Of a stretch of 64,000 nt of DNA, positions 35,445 through 43,062 are shown one piece after another. The notes under the pieces were generated by a model. The model saw only the letters and a program-made list of their open reading frames with translations. It was not told where the DNA came from and did not search any database. Positions within the stretch are counted from its first letter, which is position 1, and every line of letters starts with the position of its first letter. Position numbers and translations under genes: made by a program. Source of the DNA: Streptomyces sp. TSRI0107 (GTDB lineage Bacteria > Actinomycetota > Actinomycetes > Streptomycetales > Streptomycetaceae); contig NZ_LIVZ01000007.1 of assembly GCF_001905845.1 (NCBI RefSeq), positions 310,001 to 374,000 of the forward strand, written 5' to 3'.

Positions 35445-36454
35445 CCGCCTCGGCCCGCCTGCGCCGCCTGCGCACGGCCCTCACCCGCCGCCGTCCCCCG
35501 ACCCCGGATCCCGTACCCGAGCCGACCCCGGATCCGCCACCAACGCCCCCGCCACCAACGCCGCCGCCACCGCCACCGGACCCCGCGCCCGCTCCCCCCG
35601 AGCCCCCCAAGTGGCTCGAACTCATCGGCACCGTCGGCTCGTTCCTCTCCCTCTTCACCGCCGTGCTCTTCTACTTCGGGTGGGCGAGCACGGACGCCGA
35701 GACCCGCGCTCTCGGCCTGCGGGACACCCTGTTCCGCTTCTCCACCGCCGACTACCTGCTGCGCAGTGTGGACGCGCTCTACCTCCCGGTGCTCGGGGTG
35801 GCGGCCGCGGCTCTGGCGGCGACGGCCCTGCACCAGCGGGCGGAGCGGGATGCCGCACGGGCCGCGCCGGTGTTGCGGTGGCTGCGGCACGCCTGGGTGC
35901 CGGCGTTGCTGGTGGTGCCGCTGTACTCCGTCGCACCGGGCGTGCTCACCCTGGTGATCCCGCTGGTCGTGCTGCTCGGCGTGCTCCTCGCCGCCTACGC
36001 CCGCACCCGCCCCGAACCGGACGGCCCGCCTCCGCCGCATCGGCGGCGGATCTGGGTGCCGGCCCTGCTGGTGGCGCTGGTGGCCCTGTTCTGGGCGGTG
36101 TACGCCTACGCGGGGATCGTGGGGCGTGGCCGGGCCGCCCTGACGACGGCGACGGTGGCCTCGGAGTTCCCGGCCGTGGTGGTGTTCAGCGAGCGTGACC
36201 TGCTGATCCGGGGCGGCGGGAGCTGTGTCTCGGCGGTCGACGAGAAGGGCAGCCCGTACCGCTTCCGGTACGCCGGACTGCGGCTGTTCCACGTCTCCGG
36301 GGACCGCCTGTTCCTCGTCCCGAGGCACTGGGCGCCGTCGGACGGCACGCTGTACGTGCTGCGCGAGGACGAGGCGGAGGTGCGGGTGGAGTACGTGAGC
36401 GGCGGCGTCGAATACCGCGAGCGGGAGTGCGACGAAGCGCTGACCACGCCTTGA
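35441..36454 (+). CDS. Hypothetical membrane protein with Pro-rich N-terminus
   Basis: Protein of 337 residues. Residues 15-55 are a cytoplasmic or wall-facing Pro-rich segment (long runs of P with D, E, T), then about five hydrophobic segments: LIGTVGSFLSLFTAVLFYFG, LPVLGVAAAALAATAL, a double segment around 145-185, and WVPALLVALVALFWAVYAYA. The C-terminal 110 residues are soluble (FSERDLLIRGGGSCVSAVDE). The GTG start overlaps the lipoprotein stop by 4 bp. No known family is recognised. Confidence 0.78.
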   Translation: MTASARLRRLRTALTRRRPPTPDPVPEPTPDPPPTPPPPTPPPPPPDPAPAPPEPPKWLELIGTVGSFLSLFTAVLFYFGWASTDAETRALGLRDTLFRFSTADYLLRSVDALYLPVLGVAAAALAATALHQRAERDAARAAPVLRWLRHAWVPALLVVPLYSVAPGVLTLVIPLVVLLGVLLAAYARTRPEPDGPPPPHRRRIWVPALLVALVALFWAVYAYAGIVGRGRAALTTATVASEFPAVVVFSERDLLIRGGGSCVSAVDEKGSPYRFRYAGLRLFHVSGDRLFLVPRHWAPSDGTLYVLREDEAEVRVEYVSGGVEYRERECDEALTTP

Positions 36455-36466
36455 GCCGGTGCCCGT

Positions 36467-37090
36467 CTACGGCCGCCACAGCGAGTGCTTCCGCTCCGCC
36501 CACTCCCGGCTCACCGTCCCGGTCCGCATGCCCCGGCGGGCCTCCGGATCCGCGAGGGCCATGCCGACGTGTCCGGCGAGGACGATGCCGACGGTGAGGG
36601 CCAGCCAGTCGTGGACGAAGGTCGCGCTGGTGCGCCACACCAGCGGGGTGAGATGGGTGAACCACATCATCAGGCCCGTGCCGAGCATCACCAGGGTGGC
36701 TCCGGCGATCCAGGCGGCGTAGATCTTCTGCCCGGCGTTGAACTTGCCCGCGGGCCGGGACTCCGGGCGCCTGTCACGGCGTACGGCGGCGCGCAGCCAG
36801 CGGCCGTCGTGCGGGCCGAAGCGGTTGAGCAGGCGCAGGTCGGCGCGGAAGGCGCGGGAGGCCAGGGCGGCCAGGACCGGCACCGGCAGGGCGAGCCCGG
36901 CCCACTCGTGCAGGGTGACCACGAGCGCGCGGCGGCCGACGAGCTGGGCGAGTTCGGGGATGTACAGGCAGGCCGCGGTCAGCACGCACACGCCCGTCAG
37001 CGCGGCCGTGGTGCGGTGCGTCCACCGCTCGGCGCGGGTGAAGCGCCGGACTCGGACGGTGGCCGGCGGGGTCTCAACTCGTGGGCTCAT
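36467..37090 (-). CDS. Cytochrome b561-type membrane protein
   Basis: Integral membrane di-heme cytochrome b of 207 residues with four membrane helices. Candidate heme histidines are in ERWTHRTTA, TLHEWAGLALP, TFVHDWLALTV and LAGHVGMALAD, at helix positions matching cytochrome b561/hydrogenase-type subunits. It overlaps the end of the molybdopterin oxidoreductase gene by 17 bp and is very likely its membrane electron-transfer partner. Confidence 0.87.
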   Translation of the reverse strand: MSPRVETPPATVRVRRFTRAERWTHRTTAALTGVCVLTAACLYIPELAQLVGRRALVVTLHEWAGLALPVPVLAALASRAFRADLRLLNRFGPHDGRWLRAAVRRDRRPESRPAGKFNAGQKIYAAWIAGATLVMLGTGLMMWFTHLTPLVWRTSATFVHDWLALTVGIVLAGHVGMALADPEARRGMRTGTVSREWAERKHSLWRP

Positions 37091-37799
37091 CGTCCCGCCC
37101 GTTCGACCGGCCGACCCAGGCGTCGACGTCGTAGCCGCGCTCCTCCCAGTAGCCGGGCCGCACGTCCTCGGTGACGGTGATGCCGGAGAGCCACTTGGCG
37201 GACTTGTAGAAGTACATGGGCGCCACGTAGAGGCGGACGGGGCCGCCGTGGGCGTGGCCGAGGTCCTCGTCCCGCATGCGCAGGGCGACCAGGACGTCCG
37301 CGCGGCGGGCCTGGGCGAGGGTCAGGCTCTCGGAGTAGGTGCCGTCGAAGCAGGTGAAGCGTACGGCCGTGCCCTTCGCGCGCACTCCGGCGGCGTCCAG
37401 CAGCCGGGACAGCCGCACCCCTTCGAACGGCGTGTCCGGCACCCGCCAGCCGGTCACGCACTGCACGTCCCGGACCAGGCGGGTCTGCGGCATCGACCGG
37501 AGGTCGGCGAGGGTGTAGGAGGCGGGGCGGTCGACCAGGCCGTCGACGGTGAGGCGGTAGTTCTCCGCGTTCTTGCGGGGCACGGAGGAGGCGACCGAGT
37601 AGTACCGGAAGCCGCCGCCGTTCGGCAGCAGGCCGGTCAGGCCGGTGGGGTCCTTGTCGGCGGCGCCGCCGAGGAAGGACTCCAGGCCGCGTTGGAGGGT
37701 GGGCGCGGAGATCACGCCGAGGGCGCCCAGGCCGAGGGTGCCGAGGAAGACCCGGCGGCCGATGGGGCGGCCCTCCTCCTCGGGCTGTCCGGTGTTCAC
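37074..37799 (-). CDS. Molybdopterin-dependent oxidoreductase (sulfite oxidase fold)
   Basis: Exported or membrane-tethered enzyme of 241 residues carrying a sulfite oxidase-type molybdopterin domain. The N-terminus has a twin-arginine signal, IGRRVFLGTLGLGALG. The molybdenum-ligating cysteine is in DVQCVTGWRVPDTPFEG; GGPVRLYVAPMYFYKSAKWL lies in the cofactor pocket region. Related to MsrP/YedY, but the substrate is not known. Translationally coupled to the cytochrome b561 gene downstream, forming a two-part redox module between the cytoplasmic membrane and the cell exterior. Confidence 0.9.
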   Translation of the reverse strand: MNTGQPEEEGRPIGRRVFLGTLGLGALGVISAPTLQRGLESFLGGAADKDPTGLTGLLPNGGGFRYYSVASSVPRKNAENYRLTVDGLVDRPASYTLADLRSMPQTRLVRDVQCVTGWRVPDTPFEGVRLSRLLDAAGVRAKGTAVRFTCFDGTYSESLTLAQARRADVLVALRMRDEDLGHAHGGPVRLYVAPMYFYKSAKWLSGITVTEDVRPGYWEERGYDVDAWVGRSNGRDDEPTS

Positions 37800-37914
37800 C
37801 CTGCCATTCGAGCACTCGCGCCCCCGGCCGGGCCAGGGGTGGCGGGTTTTCGTCCTCGCCGGTGTTCCGCCGCTGTTCCGCCCGCGCCGGGGATCCGAGG
37901 GGGCGCGTGGCCAG

Positions 37915-38853
37915 TCAGGCCGCGCCGAGCGCTCGGGTGCGGGCGGCGTGGAAGGCGGCGAGCGGGTCGCGGTCCGGGTAGGACCACGGTTCCGGGGTCG
38001 CGTGGCCGCCGATGCGGTGGAACAGGGCGGCGGCCTCGGCGCCCCGGCCCCCGCAGTGCTTGGCGTGGGCGAGGAAGTTCAGGTCGAGCAGGCGCCGGGG
38101 ATGGTCGTCGTGCTCCCATTCCAGCCACCAGTCGAAGGCGGCCTTCATCACCTGCCGGGCCCGGCGTCCGGACCAGTGCCCGGAGCCGGCCGGGTCGGCG
38201 GGTTCGAACCCGGCGGCGGCCAGCACCCGGTAGCGCTCGGCGTGCGCGACCACGGGGAGGATCGCCAGCGGCGAGTCGGCCGGGGCCTGCTCGGCGGCCC
38301 AGTCGGCGAAGTCGTACACCTCGTGCAGCGGGTCGGGGCCGGCGCCGGCTCGGCGTTCGGCGAGCCGGGCGACCATGAGGTGGTGCGCGTGGTGGTGGTC
38401 GGCGTACCGGGCCCGTACCTGCTCGAAGGTCCGTACGACCTCCTCCTGGGCGCCGAGGTGCCGCTCCAGCAGGAGCAGACCGAGCCAGGGGGTGGGGTCG
38501 GCGGGGTACCGCTCCGCGGCGCTCCGGCAGGCCTCGCGGGCCAGGTCCGGTTCGTCCTTGCCGCGCAGCGCCCGCCAGACCCGGGCCAGGGCGAGCAGGA
38601 CGGCGGCGTCGGCGGAGTCGGGCTCGGCGAGCAGCCAGGCCCGGGTCCAGGCGGCGCTGTAGGTCTCGCGCGCGAGGACGACGGCGCGGTGTCCGCGCCG
38701 GTCCCAGTCGTCGCCGGTGCGGGCCAGCAGGGAGCGGGCCGCCTGCCAGCGGCCCTGGGACAGCGCGGCGCGCGCGGCGGTGAGGTCGGTGTCGTCGAGA
38801 GCCGAGTCGAAGGCCCGGTCCGCGCTCCCCCGGTTTCTCGGCTTCGCTCGCAC
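37915..38853 (-). CDS. Hypothetical protein with helical (TPR-like) repeats
   Basis: Cytoplasmic protein of 312 residues. It is mostly helical with alternating Ala/Leu/Arg patterns, for example ALSQGRWQAARSLLARTGDDWDRRG and PDSADAAVLLALARVWRALRGK, compatible with degenerate TPR repeats. A conserved Trp-rich patch follows (KAAFDWWLEWEHDDHPRRLLDL). Related proteins occur in streptomycetes; no function is known. The gene stands alone, convergent with nothing; about 290 bp upstream separate it from the transporter gene. Confidence 0.78.
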   Translation of the reverse strand: MRAKPRNRGSADRAFDSALDDTDLTAARAALSQGRWQAARSLLARTGDDWDRRGHRAVVLARETYSAAWTRAWLLAEPDSADAAVLLALARVWRALRGKDEPDLAREACRSAAERYPADPTPWLGLLLLERHLGAQEEVVRTFEQVRARYADHHHAHHLMVARLAERRAGAGPDPLHEVYDFADWAAEQAPADSPLAILPVVAHAERYRVLAAAGFEPADPAGSGHWSGRRARQVMKAAFDWWLEWEHDDHPRRLLDLNFLAHAKHCGGRGAEAAALFHRIGGHATPEPWSYPDRDPLAAFHAARTRALGAA

Positions 38854-39141
38854 AGGGAGGGGACCTCTGGGCTGACTCGGACTGCCATCGGGTGATCACG
38901 CACAGCAAACCCCCAGCCAAGGGTCTCCGTCAAGCGCCGCCGGTACATGACACACGTCAACCGGCCATGACGGCACGGGACTTGTGACCCCCGGCCGGTC
39001 CGCCCCTCCCCCGGGCCCGTTCCGGCGTGACGTGCGCCATAGCGCGACCCCGCCGCGCCCCTCAGCATGGCGGGACGCACCCCATTTGTCCCGGGTCCGC
39101 CGATCATCCCGGCCGGCCCGAACGATCATCCAGGGAGCAGC

Positions 39142-40035
39142 TTGTCCGTCTCGGTTCTGGTGCTCGCCATGAGCGCCGCGTGCTGCCTGGGCTTCGGCTT
39201 CGTCCTCCAGCAGAACGCGGCCCAGCGCGCACCCCTCAACGACTTCCTCTCCCCGCGCCTGCTGCTGGACCTGGCGAAGATGCCCAGCTGGCTCGGCGGC
39301 ATCGCCCTGATGGTCGCCGGCACGGCCCTCGGCGCGGTGGCGCTCGGCCAAGGCGAGATCTCCGTCGTGGAGCCGCTGCTCGCCACGAACCTGCTCTTCG
39401 CCCTCGCCCTCTCCCGGCACCACACCCGGCAGCCGCTGGGCCGCCAGGGCTGGCTGGGGCTCGCGCTGCTCGCGGGCGGGGTGACCGTGTTCCTGGTGGC
39501 CGGCGAGCCGCGCGGCGGAGGCGCGGCCCCCGGTCCGCTGCGGCCCTGGCTGATCATCGGCGTGATGGTGGGCTCGGCGCTGCTGCTGACCGCGTACGCC
39601 CGCCGCACCCGCGCCGGCGCCGGCCCGGTGCTGCTGGCGGTGGCCGCGGGCCTGCTGTACGGCGTGCAGGACGCGCTGACCCGGCAGAGCGGGCAGCGGT
39701 TCGCCTCCGGCGGCGCGGCCGAGCTGCTGACCGGCTGGCAGCCGTACGCCGTCCTACTGCTCGGCGTGACCGGGCTGCTCTTGCTGCAGAGCGCCTTCGA
39801 GACCGCGCCGCTGCGCAAGTCGCTGCCCGCGCTGACCGCCGCGCAGCCGCTCGCCGGCATCCTCTGCGGCGTCGGCTTCCTCGGCGACCGGCTGCACACC
39901 GACGCCGGCGCGCTGGCGTGGGCGGCGACGGGGCTCGCGGCCGTGGTGGGCGGCATCGTGCTGCTGGGTCTGCATCCGGCGCTGCCGCAGGGCGCCGTCG
40001 CCCCGGCGGCGGCGCCCGCCCTCCAGCCCGGCTGA
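39142..40035 (+). CDS. DMT-superfamily membrane transporter
   Basis: Multi-pass membrane protein of 297 residues with about nine or ten segments, of the drug/metabolite transporter type with internally repeated EamA-like halves (for example GEISVVEPLLATNLLFALALS and TAPLRKSLPALTAAQPLAG). The chosen TTG start follows AGGGAG at 4 bp and opens directly into the first helix (SVLVLAMSAACCLGFGFVLQQ); an ATG 25 codons earlier would add an unlikely Pro-rich stretch. The substrate is unknown. Confidence 0.8.
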   Translation: MSVSVLVLAMSAACCLGFGFVLQQNAAQRAPLNDFLSPRLLLDLAKMPSWLGGIALMVAGTALGAVALGQGEISVVEPLLATNLLFALALSRHHTRQPLGRQGWLGLALLAGGVTVFLVAGEPRGGGAAPGPLRPWLIIGVMVGSALLLTAYARRTRAGAGPVLLAVAAGLLYGVQDALTRQSGQRFASGGAAELLTGWQPYAVLLLGVTGLLLLQSAFETAPLRKSLPALTAAQPLAGILCGVGFLGDRLHTDAGALAWAATGLAAVVGGIVLLGLHPALPQGAVAPAAAPALQPG

Positions 40036-40118
40036 CCGGACCTTGCCCGGCCGGCCACGCCCGGCCCGGCTGTCCGGGTCCGGCCCGGCCGACCGGGCGG
40101 GCCTGCTTGGATGGGCCC

Positions 40119-40634
40119 ATGAGCGCTGCGGACGAGATCCTGGACATCGTCGACGAGCACGACCGCGTGATCGGGCGGTACCCGCGCGGTGAGGCGTACG
40201 CCAAGGGCCTGCGGCACCGGTGCGTGTTCATCCAGGCCCGCGACGCCGAGGGCCGGATCTTCGTGCACCGCCGCACCCCGGCCAAGCTGGTCTTCCCCTC
40301 GCTGTACGACATGTTCGTCGGCGGGGTGGTGGGCGCGGGCGAGTCGTACGACGAGGCAGCGCTGCGGGAGGCCGAAGAGGAGCTGGGCGTCAGCGGACTG
40401 CCGCGGCCCCGGTTCCTGTTCAAGTTCCTCTACGACGACGGCTCCGGGCAGTCCTGGTGGTCGGCCGTCTACGAGGTCCGCTGCGACCTGCCGGTCCGCC
40501 CGCAGGCCGAGGAGGTCGCCTGGCACGCCTTCCTGCCGGAGCCGGAACTGCGGGAGCGGCTGCACGAGTGGGAGTGGGTGCCGGACGGCATGGCGGCCTA
40601 CGAACGCCTGCGGGCGCACCGCTCGACGGGCTGA
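40119..40634 (+). CDS. NUDIX hydrolase (YfcD/IDI-like)
   Basis: Cytoplasmic NUDIX enzyme of 171 residues. The NUDIX box is GVVGAGESYDEAALREAEEE-LG, with the catalytic Glu pair for metal and pyrophosphate binding around residues 75-95. The opening DILDIVDEHDRVIGRYPRGE and HRRTPAKLVFPSLYDMFVGG are typical of the YfcD subgroup related to isopentenyl diphosphate isomerase. Hydrolyses a nucleoside diphosphate linked to another moiety; the exact substrate is unknown. Confidence 0.92.
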   Translation: MSAADEILDIVDEHDRVIGRYPRGEAYAKGLRHRCVFIQARDAEGRIFVHRRTPAKLVFPSLYDMFVGGVVGAGESYDEAALREAEEELGVSGLPRPRFLFKFLYDDGSGQSWWSAVYEVRCDLPVRPQAEEVAWHAFLPEPELRERLHEWEWVPDGMAAYERLRAHRSTG

Positions 40635-40671
40635 CCTGCCCGTTCGAACCCCTCCCGGTACTGTCGGACAC

Positions 40672-41064
40672 GTGATCGAACTCCTGCGGAACGTCCGCCT
40701 GTGGTTCGCCCCCGTACGCATACGCGAAGAGGGCGGCACCCCCGACTACCGGTTCTCGCTGGCGAACGAGCGGACCTTCCTGGCCTGGCTGCGGACCGCC
40801 CTCGCGCTGATCGGCGGCGGTTTCGCGGTGGACCAGTTCCTGCCGGACCTGCGCTGGGGCTGGCGGGTCGGTCTGGCGCTCGCGCTGCTGGCGGCGGGCG
40901 TGCTGTGCTCGCTGCGCGCGGTCAACCACTGGATCCGCTGCGAGCGGGCCATGCGGCGGGGCGAGGATCTGCCGGTGTCCCGGTTCCCGGCGCTGCTGAG
41001 CGTCGTCGTCGCGGTGGTGGCCGTGGCGATGGTCGTCGTCGTGCTGCTCGGCTGGGAAGGATGA
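40672..41064 (+). CDS. YidH/DUF202 membrane protein
   Basis: A 130-residue membrane protein with the DUF202 signature LANERTFLAWLRTALALIGGG, followed by two further helices (VGLALALLAAGVLCSLRAV and LLSVVVAVVAVAMVVVVLLG). GTG start. It overlaps the next DUF202 gene by ATGA, and the two proteins probably form a heteromeric membrane complex. The function is unknown. Confidence 0.88.
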   Translation: MIELLRNVRLWFAPVRIREEGGTPDYRFSLANERTFLAWLRTALALIGGGFAVDQFLPDLRWGWRVGLALALLAAGVLCSLRAVNHWIRCERAMRRGEDLPVSRFPALLSVVVAVVAVAMVVVVLLGWEG

Positions 41065-41381
41065 GCGGGGCCGCCCCGGAGCGCGACCCGGGGCTCCAGC
41101 CCGAGCGGACCCGGCTGGCCTGGCGGCGCACCACCCTCTCCGGCACGGTCGCCGCGGTGCTCGCGATGCGGACCGCGCTGACCGACGGCCCCACCGCCGC
41201 GGGTGCCGTGGTCTGCGCCCTGTGCTTCACCCTCTGGCTGGCCTTCCTGCTCCTCGCCCACCACCGCATCCGCACCCTCATGACGACCCCGCGCCCCGCC
41301 CCCTTGACCCCGCGCCACGCCACAGCGGCCACCCTCTGCACGGCGACTCTGGCGGTGTGCGCGGCGGCACTGATCCTCTAG
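41061..41381 (+). CDS. DUF202 membrane protein, second of a pair
   Basis: A 106-residue protein with the DUF202 core PERTRLAWRRTTLSGTVAAV, then helices AGAVVCALCFTLWLAFLLLA and ATLCTATLAVCAAALIL. Start codon overlaps the upstream stop (ATGA), so translation is coupled. YidH/YidG-type pairs are common in bacteria and lack an assigned role. Confidence 0.88.
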   Translation: MSGAAPERDPGLQPERTRLAWRRTTLSGTVAAVLAMRTALTDGPTAAGAVVCALCFTLWLAFLLLAHHRIRTLMTTPRPAPLTPRHATAATLCTATLAVCAAALIL

Positions 41382-41401
41382 AGCCGCCCGGCAGGCTCTG
41401 G

Positions 41402-41470
41402 AGGGCCGCAGGCCCTGGAGGGTCGCAGGCCCTGGAGGGTCGCAGGCCCTGGAGGGTCACAGGCCCGCGG
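41402..41470. repeat. 17-bp tandem repeat, 4 copies
   Basis: Four head-to-tail copies of AGGGTCGCAGGCCCTGG; copies 2 and 3 are identical, the first has CC for TC, and the last diverges. They lie in the 195-bp gap between the DUF202 pair and the histidine-rich protein gene. Each unit contains a GGCC core and could form alternating hairpins. Confidence 0.9.
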
Positions 41471-41575
41471 AGCCTGTCGCAGACCCTGCGGGGTACGCGG
41501 ACCCCATGCAACCCTTATCTCCGGAAATGCTCCTTTTCCCTCCTTTCTCCCTCGACAGCTTCCGGAAGTGAACCC

Positions 41576-41872
41576 ATGACGAGTCCCCACATGGAACACG
41601 CCGCCCACACGCACACCCACGGCCCGGACTGCGGACACACCGAGGTCCCGCACGGCAGCCACGTCGACTACGCCCACAACGGGCACCTGCACCGCGAGCA
41701 CGGCGGCCACTGGGACGAGTGCGAGCCCGCCGGGCACACCACCCATACGGACCACGGCCACCGGCACGGCGAGGACTGCGGCCACCCCACGGTCCTGCAC
41801 GGCGACCACATCGACTACCTCCACGACGGCCACCGGCACGCCGAGCACGACGGCCACTGGGACGACCACTGA
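41576..41872 (+). CDS. Histidine-rich putative metal-binding protein with an internal duplication
   Basis: Small acidic protein of 98 residues, of which about a quarter are His. Two tandem modules of roughly 35 residues align: GPDCGHTEVPHGSHVDYAHN-GH and GEDCGHPTVLHGDHIDYLHD-GH, each ending with HREHGGHWD or HAEHDGHWD. Each module has one Cys and many His, fitting a zinc or nickel buffer or sensor in the cytoplasm. No signal peptide. I found no clear Zur or Nur box upstream. Metal binding is inferred from composition. Confidence 0.82.
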   Translation: MTSPHMEHAAHTHTHGPDCGHTEVPHGSHVDYAHNGHLHREHGGHWDECEPAGHTTHTDHGHRHGEDCGHPTVLHGDHIDYLHDGHRHAEHDGHWDDH

Positions 41873-41893
41873 GCCCGCCGGCACCTGCCATGT

Positions 41894-41924
41894 GACGGCT
41901 CCCCGCGACGCGCGCGGAGCCGTC
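41894..41924 (+). terminator. Terminator after the histidine-rich gene
   Basis: GACGGCTCC pairs with GGAGCCGTC (9 bp) with additional CGCG pairing inside, 22 bp beyond the stop codon. Confidence 0.7.
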
Positions 41925-41969
41925 GTCCTATCGTGGCCCTGATCACGTTCGCTCCGCCTACTGGACGGC

Positions 41970-41987
41970 ATACCGACCGGTCGGCAT
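41970..41987. promoter_or_regulatory. TetR operator site A (phosphotransferase/acyl-CoA dehydrogenase promoter)
   Basis: ATACCGACCGGTCGGCAT is an 18-bp inverted repeat with 8 of 9 pairs matching, 39 bp before the phosphotransferase start. The same motif appears before the SDR/ligase/TetR operon and before the MHS transporter gene. It fits the operator of the TetR protein encoded between the first two sites. Confidence 0.72.
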
Positions 41988-42026
41988 CATGAATCGGGTC
42001 CCGTTAACCCGTCCGTAGGAGCGACG

Positions 42027-43058
42027 ATGAGTTCCGACCACCCGCCAGGCCTCGATCCGGACCGGCTGCGCGCCCTGCTCGACCGCGAGCGCCCCGGTCT
42101 CGTGCAGGGCCCGCTGACCGGCCGGCTGATCGAGGGCGGGCGGTCGAACCTCACCTACGCCGTCACCGACGGCACCTCCAAGTGGGTCGTACGGCGCCCC
42201 CCGCTCGGCCATGTGCTGGCCACCGCGCACGACATGAAGCGCGAGCACCGGGTGATCAGCGCCCTGCACCCGACGAAGGTGCCGGTGCCGCGGCCGGTGC
42301 TGCTGTGCGAGAACCCCGAGAACGAGGCGGTGCCCGGGGCGCCCTTCTACGTCATGGAGTTCGTCGAGGGCACCCCGTACCGCACCGCCGACCAGCTCGC
42401 CCCGCTCGGCCCCGAGCGCACCCGGAACGTGGCGCTGGGCCTGGTGGACACCCTCGTCGAGCTGCACGCCGTGGACCCCGCCGAGGTGGGGCTCGGCGAC
42501 TTCGGCCGCCCCGAGGGCTTCCTGGACCGGCAGCTGCGCCGCTGGGGCAAGCAGCTGGACGCCTCCCGCAACCGCGAACTGGCCGGCATCGACGAGCTGC
42601 ACGCGGCCCTCGGCCGTGACCTGCCGAGCTCCCCCGCCCCGGCCGTGGTGCACGGCGACTACCGCCTGGACAACGTCCTGATCGGCTCCGACGACCGGAT
42701 CAAGGCGATCCTCGACTGGGAGATGTCCACCCTCGGCGACCCGCTGACCGACCTGGGCCTGCTGGTGATGTACAGCATGCCGCTGGGCATGCCCGAATCC
42801 CCGGTCTCCACGACCGCCGAGGCCCCCGGGCACCCGGCCCCGGCCGAACTGATCGAGCGCTACGCCGCCCGCTCCGGGCGCGACGTCTCCCAGGTCTCCT
42901 GGTACACGGCCTTCGCCTGGTTCAAGCTCGCCGTGATCCTGGAGGGCATCCACTACCGCTACACGCTGGGCCAGACGGTCGGGCGCGGCTTCGACCGCAT
43001 CGGCGACCTGGTCCCGGTCTTCATCGCCCACGGTCTGACCACTCTGCAGGAAGGCTGA
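42027..43058 (+). CDS. Phosphotransferase family protein (APH fold, ACAD10/11 N-terminal type)
   Basis: Kinase-like protein of 343 residues with the aminoglycoside phosphotransferase/choline kinase fold. It has the nucleotide motifs EGGRSNLTYAV and KWVVRRPPLGH, Brenner's motif VVHGDYRLDNVLIG and the DFG-equivalent ILDWEMSTLGDPLTDLG. Known context: in ACAD10/11 of animals, such a kinase domain is fused to an acyl-CoA dehydrogenase and phosphorylates 4-hydroxyacyl-CoAs. Here an acyl-CoA dehydrogenase gene follows 4 bp later, so the pair likely breaks down hydroxylated acyl chains. No antibiotic substrate is implied. Confidence 0.92.
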   Translation: MSSDHPPGLDPDRLRALLDRERPGLVQGPLTGRLIEGGRSNLTYAVTDGTSKWVVRRPPLGHVLATAHDMKREHRVISALHPTKVPVPRPVLLCENPENEAVPGAPFYVMEFVEGTPYRTADQLAPLGPERTRNVALGLVDTLVELHAVDPAEVGLGDFGRPEGFLDRQLRRWGKQLDASRNRELAGIDELHAALGRDLPSSPAPAVVHGDYRLDNVLIGSDDRIKAILDWEMSTLGDPLTDLGLLVMYSMPLGMPESPVSTTAEAPGHPAPAELIERYAARSGRDVSQVSWYTAFAWFKLAVILEGIHYRYTLGQTVGRGFDRIGDLVPVFIAHGLTTLQEG

Positions 43059-43062
43059 CGCC

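Noticed and set aside
42027..43058. An aminoglycoside resistance gene
   Set aside because: The phosphotransferase fold is shared, but the neighbouring acyl-CoA dehydrogenase and DWEMSTLGDPLTDLG signature place it with ACAD10/11-type metabolic kinases.
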